The notes under the pieces are model-generated. The model was not told the origin of the DNA and did not search any database. It was given only the letters and a program-made list of their open reading frames with translations. 64,000 nt of DNA from Camellia lanceoleosa (Eukaryota; Streptophyta; Magnoliopsida; Ericales; Theaceae): positions 82,427,893 to 82,491,892 of the forward strand of contig CM045762.1 in the NCBI GenBank assembly GCA_025200525.1. The letters are read 5' to 3'. Both the position numbers and the translations under genes were made by a program. Shown in pieces: positions 35,170-47,369 of the stretch (positions are counted from its first letter, which is position 1; the number at the start of each line of letters is the position of its first letter).

Positions 35170-36067
35170 CTGCTAAACCGGTGATCTATGCTTGACTGTA
35201 CTCCATCTCGTAACCGGGGGTAGCAAAGCAAACACTGGTTGTCCTCCAATAAGATCCTCAGATCGGTAAATCCTTCTTACTCTGGTCCAGAGCCCTCGAG
35301 GGGTAACTACCTCGTCTGAAGCAATTGTGAAGTACTATTTTGCAAAAAAAATAAAAAAAAATAAAGAAATAAATAAAATAAAGCAAAAAAGGAAACAACA
35401 ATCAGCAAATGCACAGCACCTCGGCTTAGATAGAGACGACACACTGTTGAAATCATAAGCTGGACAATTTGTACTTAAACATTGATTTCTGCCCCAAATT
35501 TCTGCCTCAAAGCTGATACCCTCAAATTGATATCCAGACTTGCAACTGATACATGCATTGCTGCAGAGTCACACTCTAAAAGCACATATCAAGCAAGTGA
35601 GACCCAAAACACTCCTATGATGGGGTAGGGTTACCCTGTCCTAATTTCGTTAGAAACTACGGGTTCACTATGCAAACATGCGATTTCAAACAATCTTGTA
35701 TTTGGTTGAGCAACCTGTCCTAGTTTGGAACAGTCTCTAAAGCTTCCGATATGCAGGTAAGTCAATTGGTCAAAAAGGGTGTCTCAACAAGACCACCTAA
35801 TATACATCTCGCTCTTAACACTGAGAAGTGAAAGGAGGATCAAACGGTACAGCAGTAGTCCAGATGCAAGGTTTGTGTTCCCATCGTGGCAGAGCCCGTA
35901 ACCGGTCAGCCTTATGGCAAGCTTTGCGAAGCGAGCCTCGAGCAAACCGCTCAGGAATAGCAGATGGCAAACACTGTGACTTAGGCGCATCAATGCAAAT
36001 GCAATGCAAAGAAACACATAAGTGTAAATAAAAAAACATATCATGAGTTCGAGTCAAGTTCTCTAAA
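35170..36067 (-). other. Element A untranslated leader
   Basis: The stretch between the primer site and gag. It has an A-rich run (35341-35395 on the plus strand) and no convincing reading frame. Long leaders are usual in Ogre-like elements. Confidence 0.6.
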
Positions 36068-36085
36068 TCCCCAGTAGAGTCGCCA
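36068..36085 (-). other. Element A primer-binding site (tRNA-Arg type)
   Basis: The minus strand reads TGGCGACTCTACTGGGGA, preceded by GTTTC. It is complementary, with two differences, to the 3' end of plant tRNA-Arg (ACG), the primer known for Ogre elements. It fixes the orientation of A and makes 36091-39568 its 5' LTR. Confidence 0.85.
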
Positions 36086-36090
36086 GAAAC

Positions 36091-39000
36091 TATAGCTCGA
36101 ACTTTTCACGCCCCGTTTTAGAGAGCTCTAATTGGTCCTACAGTTTGGATTCCTGTTACGGTTCTGAATCTAATCTCACAAAGTGCAATGTGAAACTGAT
36201 AAACACCAAAGAGTCCAATCCGGCAAATCATTTTGGAAAATTGATTTTAGATCAAATAATGCAAAAACTGGACTGCTTTGCCAGATTACAGAGTCGCCAC
36301 CTAAATATTTTATTTTGGGAAATTTAGGAAACCCTGACTCGTGCCAAAGGCCACGTGTTCGTCATCACAAAAGTTACCTTGGCTAGGAAACTTGGGTATG
36401 AGAAGAGAAGGTCCTGAAATGAGCACCCCCACTCGCCCAATCAAAGATCGGCCTCTACTAAGCATGATATGTTATTTTATAAACCTTGTGTGTTCTTATT
36501 CCGATTATTAGCTAACTTTACTATGTGACGCACACAAGCAAGTATAGACTAAGTCGCAAGACTTGGAACAATTCAACTCATGTTTGTTTTCGAAAATGAT
36601 TTGAATTTGCCACACTCAAGTGGGCTAAAACGCGGATTTGTCACCAAACATGATGGGCTTAAAACATGATTTGCCACTTCACAAAGTGGGCTTAAAACTC
36701 ACATTTGTTGAATTGTTCCAATTCAAACAACAAAGCCTTCATCCACAGGCATTCATGCAGTTTAGCAAGTAAGCACATAGCCTCATGGTAAGCATGTAAA
36801 ACATGGCAATGCGGAAATCACACTCATGCAAGTATGCTAAAGTGTAAAACTTACCAAGTACTCCAAGCCAAAAAAAAAAAAAAAAAAAAAAAAAATTGTT
36901 AGAAACAATACATGATCCTAACTATACAAGATGCCTAATGTAACACATGTAATAATGCAATTATTAGGCTCGGCTATTAATATGGCACATGATTCAATTT
37001 AATTTGACAACATGCTTTTAAACACGTATTCGAAGAAGTGTATTGAAATTGTGATGCAGTTTGAATGATGTGCCGAGCCTCAGTGCATGCAAGACAAATG
37101 AATGGATGCAAAACATGCAAGCATAAGGGTATGCTAATTGAAAATGTCCCTAATCTAACCATCGAAAACGGATAAATAAAAGGGAGAAAGGCTTTGAGGT
37201 TGGAAGACATACACACACTCACGCACACTTATTACAACATTATGCCCTTGCGAAGGAGGGTCCGAATGAATAAGCTAAGCTACACTAAGCTAAGCTAAGC
37301 TAACTAATCTAATTAAACCAATTAGACTAATTATTACAAAACAAAATAAAGAAATAGCTAAGCTAAGCTACTTAATTATTACAACAATCAACTAATTAGA
37401 AACTAGTTAATTAAATTACAAGACAAATGTACACTAATTAAACATTTAGAGCACTAAACTACACTGCCTCAGCTCTCCTTGAGGAAATGTAGGATGCATG
37501 TACTCGGTTTTCACCCCGAAAAGCCCTCCGATTTACTCTAGAGAGGCTCTGTTTGCAGGGTTAAGCTTACTCCAAGAACTTTCTGCTCTGCCTTACCAAA
37601 TCAATGCTGAGAACTGCACTAGTGGCCTGCTGGCCATGAATGCTTACTGCCGGCCATTTGCCGACCAAAAGGGTGCCCTGCCAACCAAGAATGAGGCACT
37701 GCCGGCCACTGGTGCTCTGAGTCACCACACTGCAACAGAGCACAAACAGAGGAAAATGAAGAGTTTTCCAAGGATATGTTTGTATTGTGCCCCTCCTTAT
37801 CATCTCAAAACATCAAAGGAGTGGCATTCTTAGATCCAAAACCACCAACCAAGCATCTTTGATGCATAATGGCCAAAGATCCAAGGAGTACAATTTCAAT
37901 AAATGCACAAAACAAGACTCAAGGCCATCACCTTATCATGTGTGATCAAAGGCAATGAAGACTAAGGAGATTGGCTCATTTCATCACTTGGAGTATGAAA
38001 TGCTCCAATCTTCCTTGTGTTCAATATAATGTCCGATTGAACACATGCAATGCAACACAATATGCTTAACTTGCTCAAGTTTTATTTGTCATGTTTTATC
38101 TACTCATTTTAATTACCGATCCATTCTTTAACCAGTTAAGTCCAAGGTGAGTGTCCTCTAATGAGAGACGGGTCAACCAAAGGATGATTTAAGACATGGG
38201 AGAGATCATGCCGTTGGTTAGTAGGAACCCTCAAAAGTGGATTAAAATCATTAAGCACAAGTCTCAATCTCAAGCTTAAACACAACCTTAAGGCTAACCA
38301 ACCCACAAAGAAAATGAAAAAAGTGATGAAGTGAGGGAGGTTGCAGAGACTGTATGTTCTGAAATTACATGCAAAATGACATTACAACATGCAAGCAACT
38401 CATGCAAATCATGTTTAAAAGCCAAAAACACCAAACTAGTGAGGATCACTACACTATAAGCATGTAATACAAAGCTCCAAAGGTACAAACACTCCAAAAC
38501 AGTCCTAAAATAGCTTAAGAGGAGTCCTAAAACATGTTTGAAGTAAGCTAAAAATAGTTAGAATAAGAGGCCAAAACATAGCACAAACTAGACTATTAAG
38601 CACAATTGCACTACAAGCATACAAAGCAAGCCTCAAGTGACTAAACTAGCCCCAAATAGAGGTAACACAAGTCAAAATAGTAGCAAAAACATGCTGAGAT
38701 CAAGTCACAAAATGCTAGAAAAACATGGTCACATGTTAAGCTATCTACATATGCAAACAAGACACCATAAGGGGAGCCTAACCCCTCCACTTTTGGAATT
38801 CAAAATAGAGTTTTTGCCACTGAAATAACTTTGATTTTCAGTGGTTAGAAAGGCCAAAAAGTTTGATTTAAAACAACTTTGAAAGATGGCACAACAACTT
38901 AGCAAGCAAGCCACAAGAAGGGTGGACCACCCCTAACTCCAATCAAACCTCAAACCGCCATTTTTAAGCCTCAAAAATAGAGGTTTTTGCAGTTGAAAAC

Positions 39001-39568
39001 CAAGCCAAAAATAGTTTGCAAAGGTGGCAAAACAAGTATTTAAATAATCTTAAAAAACACAAGTGTTCTACCTTTTGAAGACAAGATGCTATGTAGGCAA
39101 CAAAGGCAAGTCAAACCAAGACAATATCGTCTTCTAAAACTCAAATAGGATCTCAAGCAACCTCAACACAATGGTAATCAAGTTTAATGAAGGACTCATA
39201 TGCAAGAGTGTAGAGAATTTAGGCTTTAAGGCATAAAATATCAGGAGAGAGAGGATTCTAGAGAGAGAGAGAGAGAGAGAGAGTGAAATTTTTGTCTTTA
39301 AAATTTCCAATCTCCTACATGCAACAAGAAGGCTTCTATATATAGAAGATACAAAATCCCCTCAAAGAGATCCAGCCATACACATGCAAGCAGATGGCTC
39401 AACCTGTGCAAACAGTCGGCACAAAATATCTGAATAATATCTCTCGATACACTGGTGCCCAGCCGGCCATCAGTGATGGCTGGTAGGGGCTCATTGATGG
39501 CCGGCAGGCCAAAATCCATGGCCGGTAGTGGCTCAACATGGCCGGTAGCACATCAAAAATAACATGCA
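36091..39568 (-). repeat. Element A 5' LTR (outer end truncated)
   Basis: The inner end begins TATAGCTCG (TG changed to TA) beside the primer site. From 38321 to 39568 it matches 1-1211. The first kilobase resembles the LTR of element C (CAAATCATTTTG, CTGCTTTGCCAGAT, GGCCACGTGT words at 36225-36360 and 56080-56210). Homology to the other LTR stops at ACATGC (39568), so about 176 bp including the start of the LTR are lost. It holds a 26-base A run (36870-36895), AAGCT repeats (37271-37300) and the palindromic TATA box (39333-39348). Confidence 0.85.
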
Positions 39569-39729
39569 AGCACCATCATCCTTCTGTTGTTGGCGGTTGC
39601 TGCTGGTGGAGGTCATTTTTTCCTTCATTTTTTGCTCAGATACATTCTTCACTTTTGGAGGCTAATTCCTTCCCAACCAAATGTCAACTTCAATTGGATA
39701 ATCGTGGAAATAGTAGAACTCAACTACTG

Positions 39730-41640
39730 ACCTAGCGTAAACCTAGGAATCCTTACAATTCGAAATTGTTATGCCCTTGCCAAATCCTCCAGTCAGCAAG
39801 GATGATTCTTCTTGAGAGCCAAAAATGCTAACCCCCAACTGGTGACTATGCTTTGTAGTTCTGGAAAAAAGGTGGATGATGTCATGGTCCTCGTTCGAGG
39901 TAATTGGGAATTTAGCATGGAAGAGGACCGATCAGACCATATTCCCAGGCAAAAGGGTGAACTAGGTATCTAAGTAGTTGCTAGTCAGTTTTAATACTTT
40001 TCGGCCTTCCATTTATAGTACTATATGTTTTCTACTTACAAGTAACAATCTCAGGAAAACTCTAACTTTAGGGGACGAAGCTGTTCTTGCCCAATTCGAG
40101 ACTGTACTTGATTATACTGGCTAAAAGAACCTTCAAGGCCAAGGATGTACCATCCACATCCTACTTACATACAACCCTACCTACTCCAGTTTTACTACTG
40201 TTGATCATGTACTAATCTCCAAATGCAAACGACAACTGACAACTCTTGTTTTTAAAAGTTATGTCAATTTGAGAGACATCGGATTGAGTGACTCATCAGA
40301 TAGTGAGAACGATAAAGCAAACGCTGAGCAAGAAGTTGAGCAAGGCACTGAGGATCAAGACACTGAGAATAGAGGACTTGATCCGGCTAGTAAGGAGTCA
40401 GCGTTGGAGCAAGTGAAGAAACCAACAGCACGAATCGAGATCTAGAGTTTGTGCCTTCTTTTATTTGAGTTGACCTTGAAGATACTCAGGAGGTCGACAT
40501 ATTTTTTTGACTTGGAAGATTTTCTAGTGTTTGGAACTGAAGAGATGGCTGGCGAAATACTTTTTCTTTCCCAATTTGCCAAGCAAAGAAATGTCGTAAG
40601 GTTAGCGACAAAGAAGCCGGAAGCTGTCTGTGTTACATGAGAGGCTCTCATGCCAGTGGTGACTTAGATGGAAGAGGTCGCTGAGCATACTGCCCCTGTA
40701 GAATCAGCACAATAAGTTCTTGTGGCTACAATTGAAGAAATCGAGACTGAGCAAAGGGGCTCCTAGTGTCCTGCTAAGTCAGTTCAACTAGCTGTGCAAC
40801 CAATTGAAAAGAGGTCACGGGCCTCACCTGTACTTGACTTGGCAGCACCATTCTAATCCAACCTAAAGTAAATGAAGCACTCATTCCGATGGGTGCTTCG
40901 ATTGTCAAAGAGCCTGGAGTTACTCGAAGTATGGCTTCTGCCATCACTCTCTCATTGCACGCGGCAATGTTTCACGCCGAGTAGGACGTTGTGTCCATTG
41001 CTATGGACTCTCAATTGACGATTTTGGTAAGTTGGGTCATTAGTAAGTGTGGCTGTTGGTTTAATTTTGAGTAGCTGACCTTTTACCATTTTTGTAGGTT
41101 GTAGAGCGAATTACTAAAATTGGGCGCCGTCATCATGATGCAGTGAAGTTAATCAATCAGTTAAAGGCAAAAGTGGCAATCGAACAAAACAAAGCAAAAT
41201 AGATGATGATTGAGCTCACAGTTGCATCTTAGAAGGCAGATGCTGAGTAGAAAAGAGCCAACAATGAGCAATAAAAAGTTGCTGATGAACAAGAAAAGGC
41301 AAAGCATGTCGACTTGCTTCACCGTGTTGTCTAAGAGAGGATGAACCTTTCTGAAGGGACCCTAAAAACTGCTAATGACGAACTAGAGCAACTCAAGGCT
41401 GAACTACTGGAAATAGAGAAAGCAATGGCGAAGGCTTATTTGGCAATGTCAAAGTCATTTGAGCAAGGATAATTGAAAAATATGCCAATGAAGCTCTGAG
41501 ATTTTAAAATAAGAGTTTGAAACATGGCTGGTTCAAGGCTTTTGTGGCTACACAAGTTACTCTTGATGTGCCGATTCCATTTGAGTAGGAAGATGTTGAG
41601 CCCTTAGAGTTCGATTCGAAATGACTTTAAAGCCGAGAAG
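39730..41640 (+). pseudogene. Degenerate antisense-type ORF (D family) in fragment E
   Basis: At 39757-39915 the frame reads RNCYALAKSSSQQG, a stop, then FFLRAKNANPQLVTMLCSSG and KKVDDVMVLVRGNWEF. Element D has RHCYALARSSGRHGRYFLKA, TDHQLITMLSSSG and KRVDDIMVIVRGNSEF in the same order. The C-terminal part (41100-41460) is a Lys/Glu/Ala-rich coiled coil broken by at least four stops. The N-terminal FPLHP-type part is missing, perhaps removed at the 39568 junction. An acidic stretch at about 40300-40400 also fits this family. Confidence 0.65.
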
Positions 41641-41965
41641 ACAAAACTAGTGTTGTTGTTTTGCTTTTTTTTATTTGTTGTTTGTTGTTGTTTGTTTGTA
41701 TATTTATTTTTTTTTAGAATGTGCTAGCGCCGTTTTCGTATGTAAAGTGACCAAAACTTGTAGCAAGTCAGTTTATGAATGAAAATATTCCTTTGTGCGA
41801 AAAATGTTAAAGTTCTTATACTAACATTGATATGATGTAACTATATTAAAATAACTCGGTATATAGTAGCAAATTGGAAATAATAAAAACTCAATCATGA
41901 TAATGAACTGTCAAATGTTAACTCGGCATCTGCATGTAACTTTGCCATTTCACGGGTAACATATA

Positions 41966-42500
41966 TGCTGAGTAGATACAATTATCTGCCCCTTCCCCGG
42001 TTGGGAAACGAAGGCAATGCAATGAGCCGATTCAAAATTGTATATCATATGCTTAGTAAACATGTTGTCGATTTTCCAATGGCGTAAAATATACTGTAGT
42101 AGATAAATTTATCTGCCCCTGTCCTGGTTGGGAAATGAAAGTAATGCGATAAGCCAATTCAAAATCGTTTATCGTATCTTGAGTAAACACAATTTACCAA
42201 TGTGGTAAAATATACGCTAGTAGATACATTTATTTGCCCCTATTCCGGTTGGGAAATGAAGGCAGTGCGATGAGCCAATTCAAAATCGTTTATCGTATGC
42301 CAAGTAAAGAAGTTGCTGATTTACCAATAGGGTAAAATATACGCTAGTAGATACATTTATCTGCCCTTATCCTAGTTGGGAAATGAAGGCAATGTGATGA
42401 GTCGATTTAAAATCGTTTATCGTATACCAAGTAAACATGTTGTTGATTTACCACCAGTAGATAGATTTATCTGCCCCTGTCCCAGTTAGCTAAGGAAGGC
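41966..42500. repeat. 125-bp tandem array in fragment E
   Basis: Four and a third units of 110-127 bp, each starting GTAGATACATTTATCTGCCC (AGATA and TATCT form a small inverted repeat) and including GGTTGGGAAATGAAGGCA and CAAAATCGTTTATCGTAT. Not coding. Confidence 0.85.
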
Positions 42501-42904
42501 AAAATAGTTGGCCAACTTGTTAGTTCTGAGATTTTCCTTCCCTAATAAGGCACTTGTCTCGAGAACATGTATTAGTCGGCGGCACATAATTTGGAAAATG
42601 GTGGAACAATAGACACGTGGTGTCCGTTGGAACGTCATCGAAAGTGTCACTCCTTAGGCTCGTTTAAAGTGACACACGCCTCTTCAATCCACTATTTAGT
42701 TGTGTCGAAACGATTTTCACGAGGCCTAAGTTTCACAATTGTCATTCATTAGCATGGATTTAAAGATGCACTAGTTAAGATAATCCATGATGTGCGAGGA
42801 TTTTCTTTAATAACAGAGGGGAAGGGAAGAGCTTGGCTGATTTGGATGCAAAAATGAATCAACAAGCACCCTGCGAATTAGCTCGTAAAAGCGTGGTGGA
42901 ATTA

Positions 42905-43558
42905 ATGGAACAAAGCAGAAGAGATAGATGGAATAGGTCTCCCGGAAGTGAACATTGATCTCCAAGACAATTGTATCAAAGTTCCAATAGGAGAGAAAGA
43001 AAAAGTAGGTCTCCCAAAGGTGGTGCCCACGAAAATGGAGGCAACAATACACTTGGGGCTCAAACTAGAAGTGAGCCGAGTAGGCTACCGCGTCCGTTGG
43101 ATTTCCCATTGTTTATTGGAAACAAACCAATGACAGAGGTTGATTCGGTGGTAAATGATCCAAATGTGGCAGTGGAGTTTTCATGCCAAATCTGTCCCCC
43201 TGAAGTACATGAATTGATGGTCAATCAGAATGACTATGAACTCTTTCGGCAAGGAATTCATGGGATGATGAGGGGACTCTATAGTTCATATAAGATCAGC
43301 ATGTGCCTCCATGCCGCTAGGAAGGAATTGGAATACAAAGAAAGGCGAATCCAAAACTTGGAACGCTTACTTAATGATGCCAATAAAATGGCAAAGGACA
43401 AGGCTCGAAAAACCAAAGTGGTAGAGCTTAAAGTGGCAAGGGCTGTTGAATTGGCATCGTTAAAAAATAAGAAAATGCAATGCCTTGTGAACAGAGCAAT
43501 AGTAGATCGAGACACTACCAATATTTTTCTAAAAGAAGCCATCGAGAACCGAACCTAG
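42905..43558 (+). pseudogene. Unrecognised ORF: Arg/Ser-rich start, then coiled coil
   Basis: From ATG 42905 the frame reads SRRDRWNRSPGSEH, a TGA near 42956, then NRRERKSRSPKGG, and stays open for 195 codons from 42971 to TAG 43558. The first third has RS-type repeats. Then comes a linker with LPRPLDFPLFIGNKPM. The last half is a Lys/Glu/Arg-rich helix (RKELEYKERRIQNLERLLND, then KARKTKVVELKVARAVELA). No zinc knuckle or catalytic motif is visible. It could be a piece of a Tat-element antisense ORF or of a gag N-terminus; neither is shown. With one stop it is nearly intact, unlike its neighbours. Confidence 0.4.
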
Positions 43559-44061
43559 AACGGGGGATTCCTCAAAGAAAGAAAGATAGAGGTGCATTCT
43601 ACAAGGGAGAAACTAGCCTATGACGTCAACTGATGTGAAAATTGTGGCTTTAAGCATGGATGAATAGAAGCCCTTCAAACATGGGTATAGATTCTGCTTT
43701 GCCGCTATAAAAGTGCTATACAATGCCGTTCGAAACCTATGACGCTGAGAAAATGGACGACGAGGACGAAGGCACAAACCCTTAAAAAAGTGAAACGACG
43801 GCTGCAACTCCAGTTTGATTCTTGGGTCCAACAAGTATATGTAGAACTCTAGGAACTAAGACGCTAATTGGGCTTGGTGTATATGTAATTGCATTGGTAG
43901 TAGCACAATGTAATTTCTATTTGTCATGATGTTTCCTGAATGAAATTCAAAAATTACTCTTGGTGTGAATACTTATACTGGTTATGTTCATAAATTGGAT
44001 AATGTGGTGCCCTGTAATTTGAACATTCCTTATAAATTTGAACATTCTTTTTAATTATAAA
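43559..44061. other. Stretch without recognised features
   Basis: AT-rich, with short broken frames only. No repeat partner elsewhere in the window was noticed. Confidence 0.5.
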
Positions 44062-44392
44062 AATGGCGCTCCCTGTCGAGCATGGAGAGTGATCCAAATT
44101 TGGAAGCTTTTATTGATGGCACTCTGTGCGAAGCATGGAGAGTGCCCTAAATTTAGAGGATTATTGATGGCACTTCGTACCGAGCACAGAGAGTGCTCCA
44201 AATTGGGAGACTTATTGATCGCACTCCATGCTGAGCATGGAGAGTGCTTTGAATTTGGGGGCTTTTATTGATGGCGTTATATGCTCAGTATAGAGAGTGC
44301 TCTGAATTCAAATCTTTTTGATGGTGCTCCGTGCCGAGCACGGAGAGTGTTGAGCATGAAGAGTGCTCCAAATTTCGAAAGCTTTTATTGAT
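44062..44392. repeat. 52-bp tandem array with hairpin core (fragment E)
   Basis: Six units of 50-57 bp ending in TTTATTGATGG-like words. The core of unit 4 is CTCCATGC-TGA-GCATGGAG (44224-44242) and that of unit 6 CTCCGTGC-CGA-GCACGGAG (44327-44345), both perfect 8-bp stems. The other units keep partial pairing. Confidence 0.85.
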
Positions 44393-44559
44393 TAACTAAT
44401 TCAATGAATGAATATAGCATCTTGTATTATTGATTGGCTGTGCATATACAAAGAAATGTACATTAGATTCAAGAAAGAATATACACTAATGATAAAATTT
44501 ATGAAGATGAGTTGAATTCTAGGATCGGTGTAATCTCATGCCGTTCATGTCTAAGAGGA

Positions 44560-44670
44560 GATGTGCCCTTGCCCCAGACTCAGGTGGCGAAGCTGACGGC
44601 GGTAGTTCTGGGCCTTCGTCGAGGAAGAGGACGAGGAGGGGTTCCCACTCTTGTGGCAACTGGCGCTGAT
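44560..44670 (+). pseudogene. Tail of the antisense PMD gene of fragment B
   Basis: Reads SGPSSRKRTRRGSHSCGNWR-like basic residues, matching the RRRTKRASRA end of the PMD gene in A. The 3' flank is shared too (GGCGCTGATTCAGATGTTTT against GGCGCTGATCTAGATGTTTT). All earlier exons are absent. Confidence 0.6.
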
Positions 44671-45566
44671 TCAGATGTTTTGTTTTTGCTTTATTTCTCT
44701 TTTTTGCTTGTAGTTTTTGCACATTGTATAGCCTCAGGCAGTTTTCTTTTCTTTAAAACTTGTACTTTTGCAAAGAAGAAATCATGATGGAATGAAAATA
44801 GTTTTTTGATTGAAAAAGTGTTACATTTTACATTCTAAGCATCGCATCACATCGCATCACACAGCATGTAAGTGAGATTGAGCTTTGTTTGAAAACTACA
44901 CACTCGAATCGCATTGTCTTAATCATGTAGTGAACCAACTCATAACTAAAAGAACAAAATAACTCGATAAGCAAGACCAGGCCTTGACATGCTAACCAAA
45001 TGTAAATACAACTTGATAAGCAAGACGAGAACTTAACAATCAACGCAAAATACAACTCGATAAACAAAAATGCAACAACTCAATAAACAAATTTAAGTAA
45101 CACAGGCATGACTTCACAAAATCGTCACGAAAAGGCATTTGAAGTGGAACAAGACACAAGTTCTCAACACTTCCAAGACATGGACAACTCAGAGAACAAA
45201 TGAGGGGCCATCGGCCAAGGTGGGAGGTCACCGGCCACCATAAAGAGCTATCGGCCAAAAGAACTAGCCGATTGGCTAAAAAGATGGTCGGTCGGCCATC
45301 AAACTTGGCCAATAGGCCATTAATGCAGAAAGTGCCTAGATTGTTGACACCTGTCTTCCACTCAACATCTTATCTTCTACAAAATCCCCAGCTTTGTAAT
45401 TTCTCGATTTTAACTTAGTTTTTGCACCAAATGAAGGCATTTCTTGTCCAAAATCTCACAAATTGGATTGCTAACTTGGATGGCTAGGAAAAGCTGAATT
45501 TCAGGGGCTTCGAAATAAATGCACTATTCACGCTGAGCCGCATCCTGCTGCGTTTTCCATTGCTTC

Positions 45567-46714
45567 ATGCCGCGGCAAGGTGTTAGAATCCGGTAACTCA
45601 TGTTTTTAGCTTTGACGGACAAGAGATGTGTCCTACTTTCGAAGACTTCCAAGCTTTGATGGAATCTGAGCGCGATGAAGAAATCTTGCCCCAATTCCGC
45701 TTCGGCCACATCCAAGCCTTAGGACGGATGTGTGGGCTCACTTTGCATGACGTTTGGTCTTTTATTTGTGACGGAGAACTGGACATTTCGAGCCTGATTT
45801 TTTGATTTTTTGATGCCGGTGACTGCGGCGATCATCACTGGCAGGATTTTCGGCGGCATGCGCTTTGCTTGTTCATGTTGTCTCATTTCTTGCTTGCCCC
45901 AGGCTCCAGAGGGTCTAGTGTCGGTTTGATTGAGGTTGCCCAAGGCTTAAAAGAGGGCAACAGCTACATTGCCATGACACTAGCTAAGACATTGATGGGT
46001 TCGGATACCTTCCATTGCCGGGAGACGACTAGATTTGCGGGGAGTCCACTACTACTACAGGTAATGTTTCCCACCCTATCTCACGTATATTCCTCACAAC
46101 ACTCGGCCCTCAGGCTCGGTTTTTCTCTCAAAACCCTTTTCTTACTTTTCTCTCCATGTACACCTATCTATTCTTTAATCTCTTATTTTTCATCCCTTCC
46201 TAGATATGGTTGATGGATAAGTTGAGGGTTATGGACTCATTCCCAGCATATTTAGCTCGCAGCTATTTCTTTCGGTGACGTTTAGTCGATGCCCCTGATG
46301 AGGGATGGTGGTGCGAATGGATGTGCAGTCTGTCTACTGTCGACATTGCTTGGCACTGCCCTTGGCTCAATTTGCCGGCGATGAGTTACAGTATGTCACA
46401 CCAGCCTGGGATTCAGTTGATCGGCCTGACACATTGTGTCCTTTACTTCCCATTTCGATTCCAGCGCCAATTTGGGCATGATTAGACTTGTCCGAAAGAA
46501 GGGATAGAGTACCCTGCCGCATTTCCAGTCTGAGGCGCGCAGCTAGCTTGGTATACCACAGCATGGAGGACGAGAGAGCTTCTGGCCCCCGCTTCCACTT
46601 TCAATTGCACCCTCTCTGATGAATGCATAGCTTGGCTCGATGAAAAGGCGCAGGTTGGGCCTACTTTAGCATCAGAGGCTTCCACAAGCTCTGGAAGGGG
46701 GCTTAGGAACACCT
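45567..46714 (+). pseudogene. Antisense two-exon DUF7745-like gene of fragment B
   Basis: Exon 1 45567-46060, intron 46061-46203 (GTAATG to TTCCTAG, 143 bp), exon 2 46204-46714. The protein follows that of element A closely (ESERDEEILPQFRFGHIQAL, HALCLFMLSHFLLAPGSRGS). Exon 2 has WWCEWMCSLSTVDIAWHCPW, where A has a stop at the Trp, so each copy is intact at places where the other is broken. Stops: TAA in exon 1 near 45594, TGA near 45802, and TGA, TAG, TGA in exon 2. Splice borders, intron length and the leader are shared with A. Confidence 0.7.
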
Positions 46715-47369
46715 GATTTATCCATGCCCCGAGTTTATTGCTTTATCAGTACTTTTCAAGTTTTCTTTATGAATGTAATAAAAAGCAACTTCAATTTGTA
46801 TTCAAGAGTAGGAGAACTCTGTACTGAAATCAATGTAATTGAAGGTTGTGGGTACAGAAAATTTTCCGTTCAGTCCAAAAATGGTCTAAGTCGTAGAAAG
46901 TTTAATTTGATCAAAATCAACTTTTATTAAAACTTTTCAAAACCATTTCCGATATGGATCACAACTGGACACGCCGGAGATCTATCACTGAGATGTACAC
47001 CCCCGGATCCAGCAACTGGAAAGTTGCCCCTAGTCTGAATAGCACTGCACTAGAGATCACAACCGAGCTCTTGAATGTTGAATAGACAAAGATGACCAAC
47101 ATGGTCACATGGACAAAGTTGATTTGGAAGTGTTTATGGCTAGACTTTAGAATGAAGTTGCCTACATACCCCGAAGACGGGAATCAAGCCTTACGTAGTT
47201 CGGTTCAGGTTCACTCGTGTATTAACACTCTCCTTTTGTGCTCTAACTTTTGTGAAGGCTGCCCTTTCTGGGTTTTCAACCTTGCGAGCTCAGTTTTTAT
47301 TATTTCAAATTTTTCATGCTCTAACTTTGGTCTAGGTCGCCCTTTCGGGTTTTCAGCCTAGCGAGCCAC
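46715..47369. other. Spacer between the antisense gene and pol of fragment B
   Basis: Matches 18004-18665 of element A, including the AATGTAATAAAAAGC word after the gene and the two GCTCTAACTTT repeats. No gene is seen. Confidence 0.6.

Larger units (their letters stand above)
1..39568 (-). mobile_element. Element A: Tat/Ogre-like Ty3/gypsy retrotransposon, nested and decayed
   Basis: The minus strand reads, from right to left: 5' LTR (36091-39568), tRNA-Arg-type primer site, gag, protease, RT, RNase H, second (archaeal-type) RNase H, integrase, an antisense gene region, a purine tract and the 3' LTR (1-1387). The second RNase H and the very long LTRs are known marks of the Tat/Ogre lineage. 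Two other elements, Tekay-1 (1741-11475) and D (23666-32974), are inserted in it. Without them the internal part would be about 15.6 kb, which fits Ogre-type giants. The left LTR enters from outside the window. The right LTR lacks about its last 176 bp compared with the left one. Confidence 0.88.
39569..44530. mobile_element. Fragment E: remains of a Tat-type element, no LTR seen
   Basis: Lies between the truncated LTR of A and fragment B. It carries a plus-strand ORF related to the antisense ORF of D, a 125-bp array, an unrecognised ORF and a 52-bp array. In an element of D type on the minus strand, the antisense ORF would be on the plus strand followed by arrays, which is the order here. 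No pol, LTR or duplication was found, so its limits are uncertain. Confidence 0.5.
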
